Source: Azospirillum soli
Lineage (GTDB): Bacteria; Pseudomonadota; Alphaproteobacteria; Azospirillales; Azospirillaceae
Length of the DNA stretch: 64,000 bases
Assembly: GCF_017876165.1 (NCBI RefSeq)
Contig: NZ_JAGINQ010000014.1
Location: 124,001-188,000, forward strand
Reading direction: 5' to 3'
Shown here piece after piece: positions 62,182 to 64,000 of the stretch. Below the pieces are notes generated by a model. That model did not search any database. It saw nothing but the letters and a program-made list of their open reading frames with translations, and was not told the origin of the DNA. Within the stretch, counting starts at the first letter, position 1; every line of letters begins with the position of its first letter. A program made the translations under genes and the position numbers.

Positions 62182-64000
62182 ATGTGTGGTGTCGCCGGTG
62201 TCCTCGCCGGGCCGCGCGCCGAAGCGCCCGATCTGGACGAGTTGAAGCGCATGATCGCCATGATCGGGCATCGCGGCCCGGACGGCTATGGCTTCTACCG
62301 TGACGACCGGATCGGGCTGGCGCATGCGCGCTTGAGCATCGTCGGTCTGGCCGGCGGCTTCCAGCCGATCCACAACGAGGAGCGGACGCTCTGGATCTCC
62401 TTCAACGGCGAGATCTTCAACCATGTCGAACTGCGGCGCGACCTGGAAGCGCGCGGCCACCGCTTCTACACCCAGACCGACACCGAGATCATCGTCCACG
62501 CCTTCGAGGAATACGGCACCGCCACCTGGGCCAAGCTGAACGGCCAGTTCGCCATTGCACTGTGGGACGCGGCGAAGCGGGAGCTGTGGCTGGTCCGCGA
62601 CCGGCTGGGCATCCTGCCGCTGTTCTACGCCCGCGGCGGCGACCATCTGGCCTTCGCGTCGGAGGTCAAGGCCCTGTTCGGCGGCGGCCGGATCGAGCCG
62701 CGCTTCGACGCCGCGCGCCTCGCCCAGGTCTTCACGCACTGGAGCGTCACCCCGCACGGCAGCGTCTTCGCCGGTGTGCACAGCGTTCCGCCCGCCACCG
62801 CCATCCGCATCGACGCCGACCTGCGCCTGCACGAGGACCGCTATTGGCAGCCGGACATGGCCGGCGACCCGGTCCTGGCGAACATCTCGCTGGACGAGGC
62901 GGCAGACCGGCTTGAGGAAAAGCTGCTGGACGCCATCCGCCTGCGGCTGCGCGCCGACGTGCCGGTCGGCGTCTACATCAGCGGCGGCCTGGACAGCTCG
63001 GTCATCGCGGCGCTGGCGACCAAGCTCGACACCACGCGGATGCACAGCTTCGGCGTGCGCTTCGCCGACCAGGCCTTCGACGAGACCCCGCAGCAGCGCC
63101 TCGTCGCCGGCCATGTCGGGACCGAGCATCACGACATCCTCTGCGGCGCCCGCGACATCCAGGACGCGCTGCCCGACGTGATCTGGCACGGCGAGGCCCC
63201 GCTGGTCCGCACCGCCCCCGCCCCGCTGTTCCTGCTCTCCCGCCTCGTGCGCGACAGCGGTATCCGCGTCGTTCTGTCCGGCGAGGGTGCGGACGAGTGG
63301 CTGGCCGGCTACGACATCTTCAAGGAGGACAAGGTCCGCCGCTTCTGGGCGCGGCAGCCGAACTCGATGGCCCGGCCGAAGCTGCTGGCCCGCATCCACC
63401 CCTTCGCCGCTGTCAACGGCCAGAAGGACAGCCCGCTGTGGCAGGCCTTCTGGAAGCGCGGGATGATGGAGACGGACGACCCGTTCTACGCCCACCGCAC
63501 CCGCTGGACCAACACCGCCTGGACGCAGCGTCTGCTCGCCCCCGACGTTCGCGCCACCGCCAACGCCGAGGTGTTCGAGGCCGCCGTCGCCGCCCATCTG
63601 CCGGCCGGCTGGTCGCGCTGGTCGCCGCTGGCCCGGACCCAGTGGACGGAGATCGCCGCCTTCATGTCCCCCTATCTGCTGACCAGCCAGGGCGACCGCG
63701 TCGCCATGGCCAACAGCATCGAGGTCCGCTACCCGTTCCTCGATCCGGAGGTGGACGATCTCTGCTCCGCCCTGCCGGACCGGGTGAAGATGCTGGGCTT
63801 GCGCGACAAGCTGGCGCTGCGCCGCCTTGCCGCGCGCCTGCTGCCGGAGGAGATCTTCCACCGGCCGAAGCGCCCCTACCGCGCGCCGATGACGACCGCG
63901 CTGTTCGGCGCGGAGGCCCCCGCCTACGTCCGCGACCTGCTGTCGGAGGAGGCGCTGAACCGTTACGGCCTCGTCGATGCCGGCGCCGTCGGCGCGCTGG
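62182..64000 (+). CDS. asnB: Asparagine synthetase-like glutamine amidotransferase (runs off the window)
   Basis: At least 606 residues, incomplete at the right edge. Starts MCGVAGVLAG with the Cys2 nucleophile of class II glutaminases, followed by IGHRGPDGYGFYRDDRIGLAHARLSIVGLAGGFQPI and FNGEIFNHVELR. The synthetase domain has the ATP PP-loop YISGGLDSSVIAALATKL, LSGEGADEWLAGYDIFKE and VRYPFLDPEV. In this position, after ACP and acyl ligase, it is more likely to amidate an acyl or uronic group of the polysaccharide than to make free asparagine. Strong AGGAGAGC site. Confidence 0.9.
   Translation, partial: MCGVAGVLAGPRAEAPDLDELKRMIAMIGHRGPDGYGFYRDDRIGLAHARLSIVGLAGGFQPIHNEERTLWISFNGEIFNHVELRRDLEARGHRFYTQTDTEIIVHAFEEYGTATWAKLNGQFAIALWDAAKRELWLVRDRLGILPLFYARGGDHLAFASEVKALFGGGRIEPRFDAARLAQVFTHWSVTPHGSVFAGVHSVPPATAIRIDADLRLHEDRYWQPDMAGDPVLANISLDEAADRLEEKLLDAIRLRLRADVPVGVYISGGLDSSVIAALATKLDTTRMHSFGVRFADQAFDETPQQRLVAGHVGTEHHDILCGARDIQDALPDVIWHGEAPLVRTAPAPLFLLSRLVRDSGIRVVLSGEGADEWLAGYDIFKEDKVRRFWARQPNSMARPKLLARIHPFAAVNGQKDSPLWQAFWKRGMMETDDPFYAHRTRWTNTAWTQRLLAPDVRATANAEVFEAAVAAHLPAGWSRWSPLARTQWTEIAAFMSPYLLTSQGDRVAMANSIEVRYPFLDPEVDDLCSALPDRVKMLGLRDKLALRRLAARLLPEEIFHRPKRPYRAPMTTALFGAEAPAYVRDLLSEEALNRYGLVDAGAVGAL

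Overview
The window looks like a chromosomal or large-replicon segment of a high-GC alphaproteobacterium of the Azospirillum/Rhodospirillales type. The basis is the codon style, the putrescine/GABA and arginine catabolic genes, the abundance of TRAP and Tct solute-binding proteins, and an exopolysaccharide cluster of the kind seen in soil and plant-associated azospirilla. Genus is an inference from gene content and style, not from a marker gene.

Left part (1-12601), amine and amino-acid catabolism plus host genes. The end of a PotC-type permease is followed by a TRAP solute-binding protein, a cupin-type repressor divergent from gabD-gabT with an 18-bp palindrome between them, and a strong terminator. 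After a REPIN-like inverted repeat pair comes a minus-strand operon rocF (arginase) - rocD (ornithine aminotransferase) - AstE-like zinc hydrolase, divergent from an Lrp/AsnC regulator. Then come an orphan ParA-like ATPase with a hydrophobic tail, an FAD/NAD(P) oxidoreductase and a KefF-like flavoprotein.

Middle-left (12640-28102), a compact phage-tail locus on the minus strand with Mu-like gene order: tail terminator-like protein, DUF2635, sheath, tube, a tail-assembly chaperone pair joined by a textbook -1 slippery heptamer, a short tape measure, Mu N-, P-, gp45-, gp46-, gp47- and gp48-like baseplate genes, a glycine-rich fibre and a DUF4376 protein. Between gp45 and gp46 sits a PAAR-domain protein fused to an alpha/beta hydrolase with a GYSYGS nucleophile motif, i.e. 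a spike tip carrying a putative lipase or esterase. No capsid, terminase, portal, integrase, transposase or lysis gene is visible, so this is best read as a tail-only particle (R-tailocin-like) or another domesticated contractile injection device, controlled by a LexA/CI-like self-cleaving repressor divergent from an unknown 275-residue protein. To its right lie a decayed Fe(II)/2-oxoglutarate oxygenase gene and a 115-bp element made of five back-to-back hairpins.

Middle-right (29042-50201): a Cys-rich copper-binding protein, carboxylesterase, small zinc-ribbon protein, TolB-like/TPR protein, cytochrome c, a TRAP-type binding protein paired with a histidine kinase, tyrS, and a SLT-SPOR lipoprotein. 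Next is a long minus-strand run tctC-tctC-tctB-tctA-TerC-Usp-response regulator-histidine kinase, where the kinase is fused to its own periplasmic binding domain. An enoyl-CoA hydratase and a ChrA transporter follow.

Right end (50235-64000), surface polysaccharide: a flippase, a roughly 820-bp gene-free stretch, a priming sugar-phosphate transferase, an O-antigen ligase/polymerase-like protein, three glycosyltransferases, a polysaccharide deacetylase, then an acyl carrier protein, an AMP-forming acyl ligase and an asparagine synthetase-like amidotransferase that runs off the window. The last three suggest acylation or amidation of a sugar.
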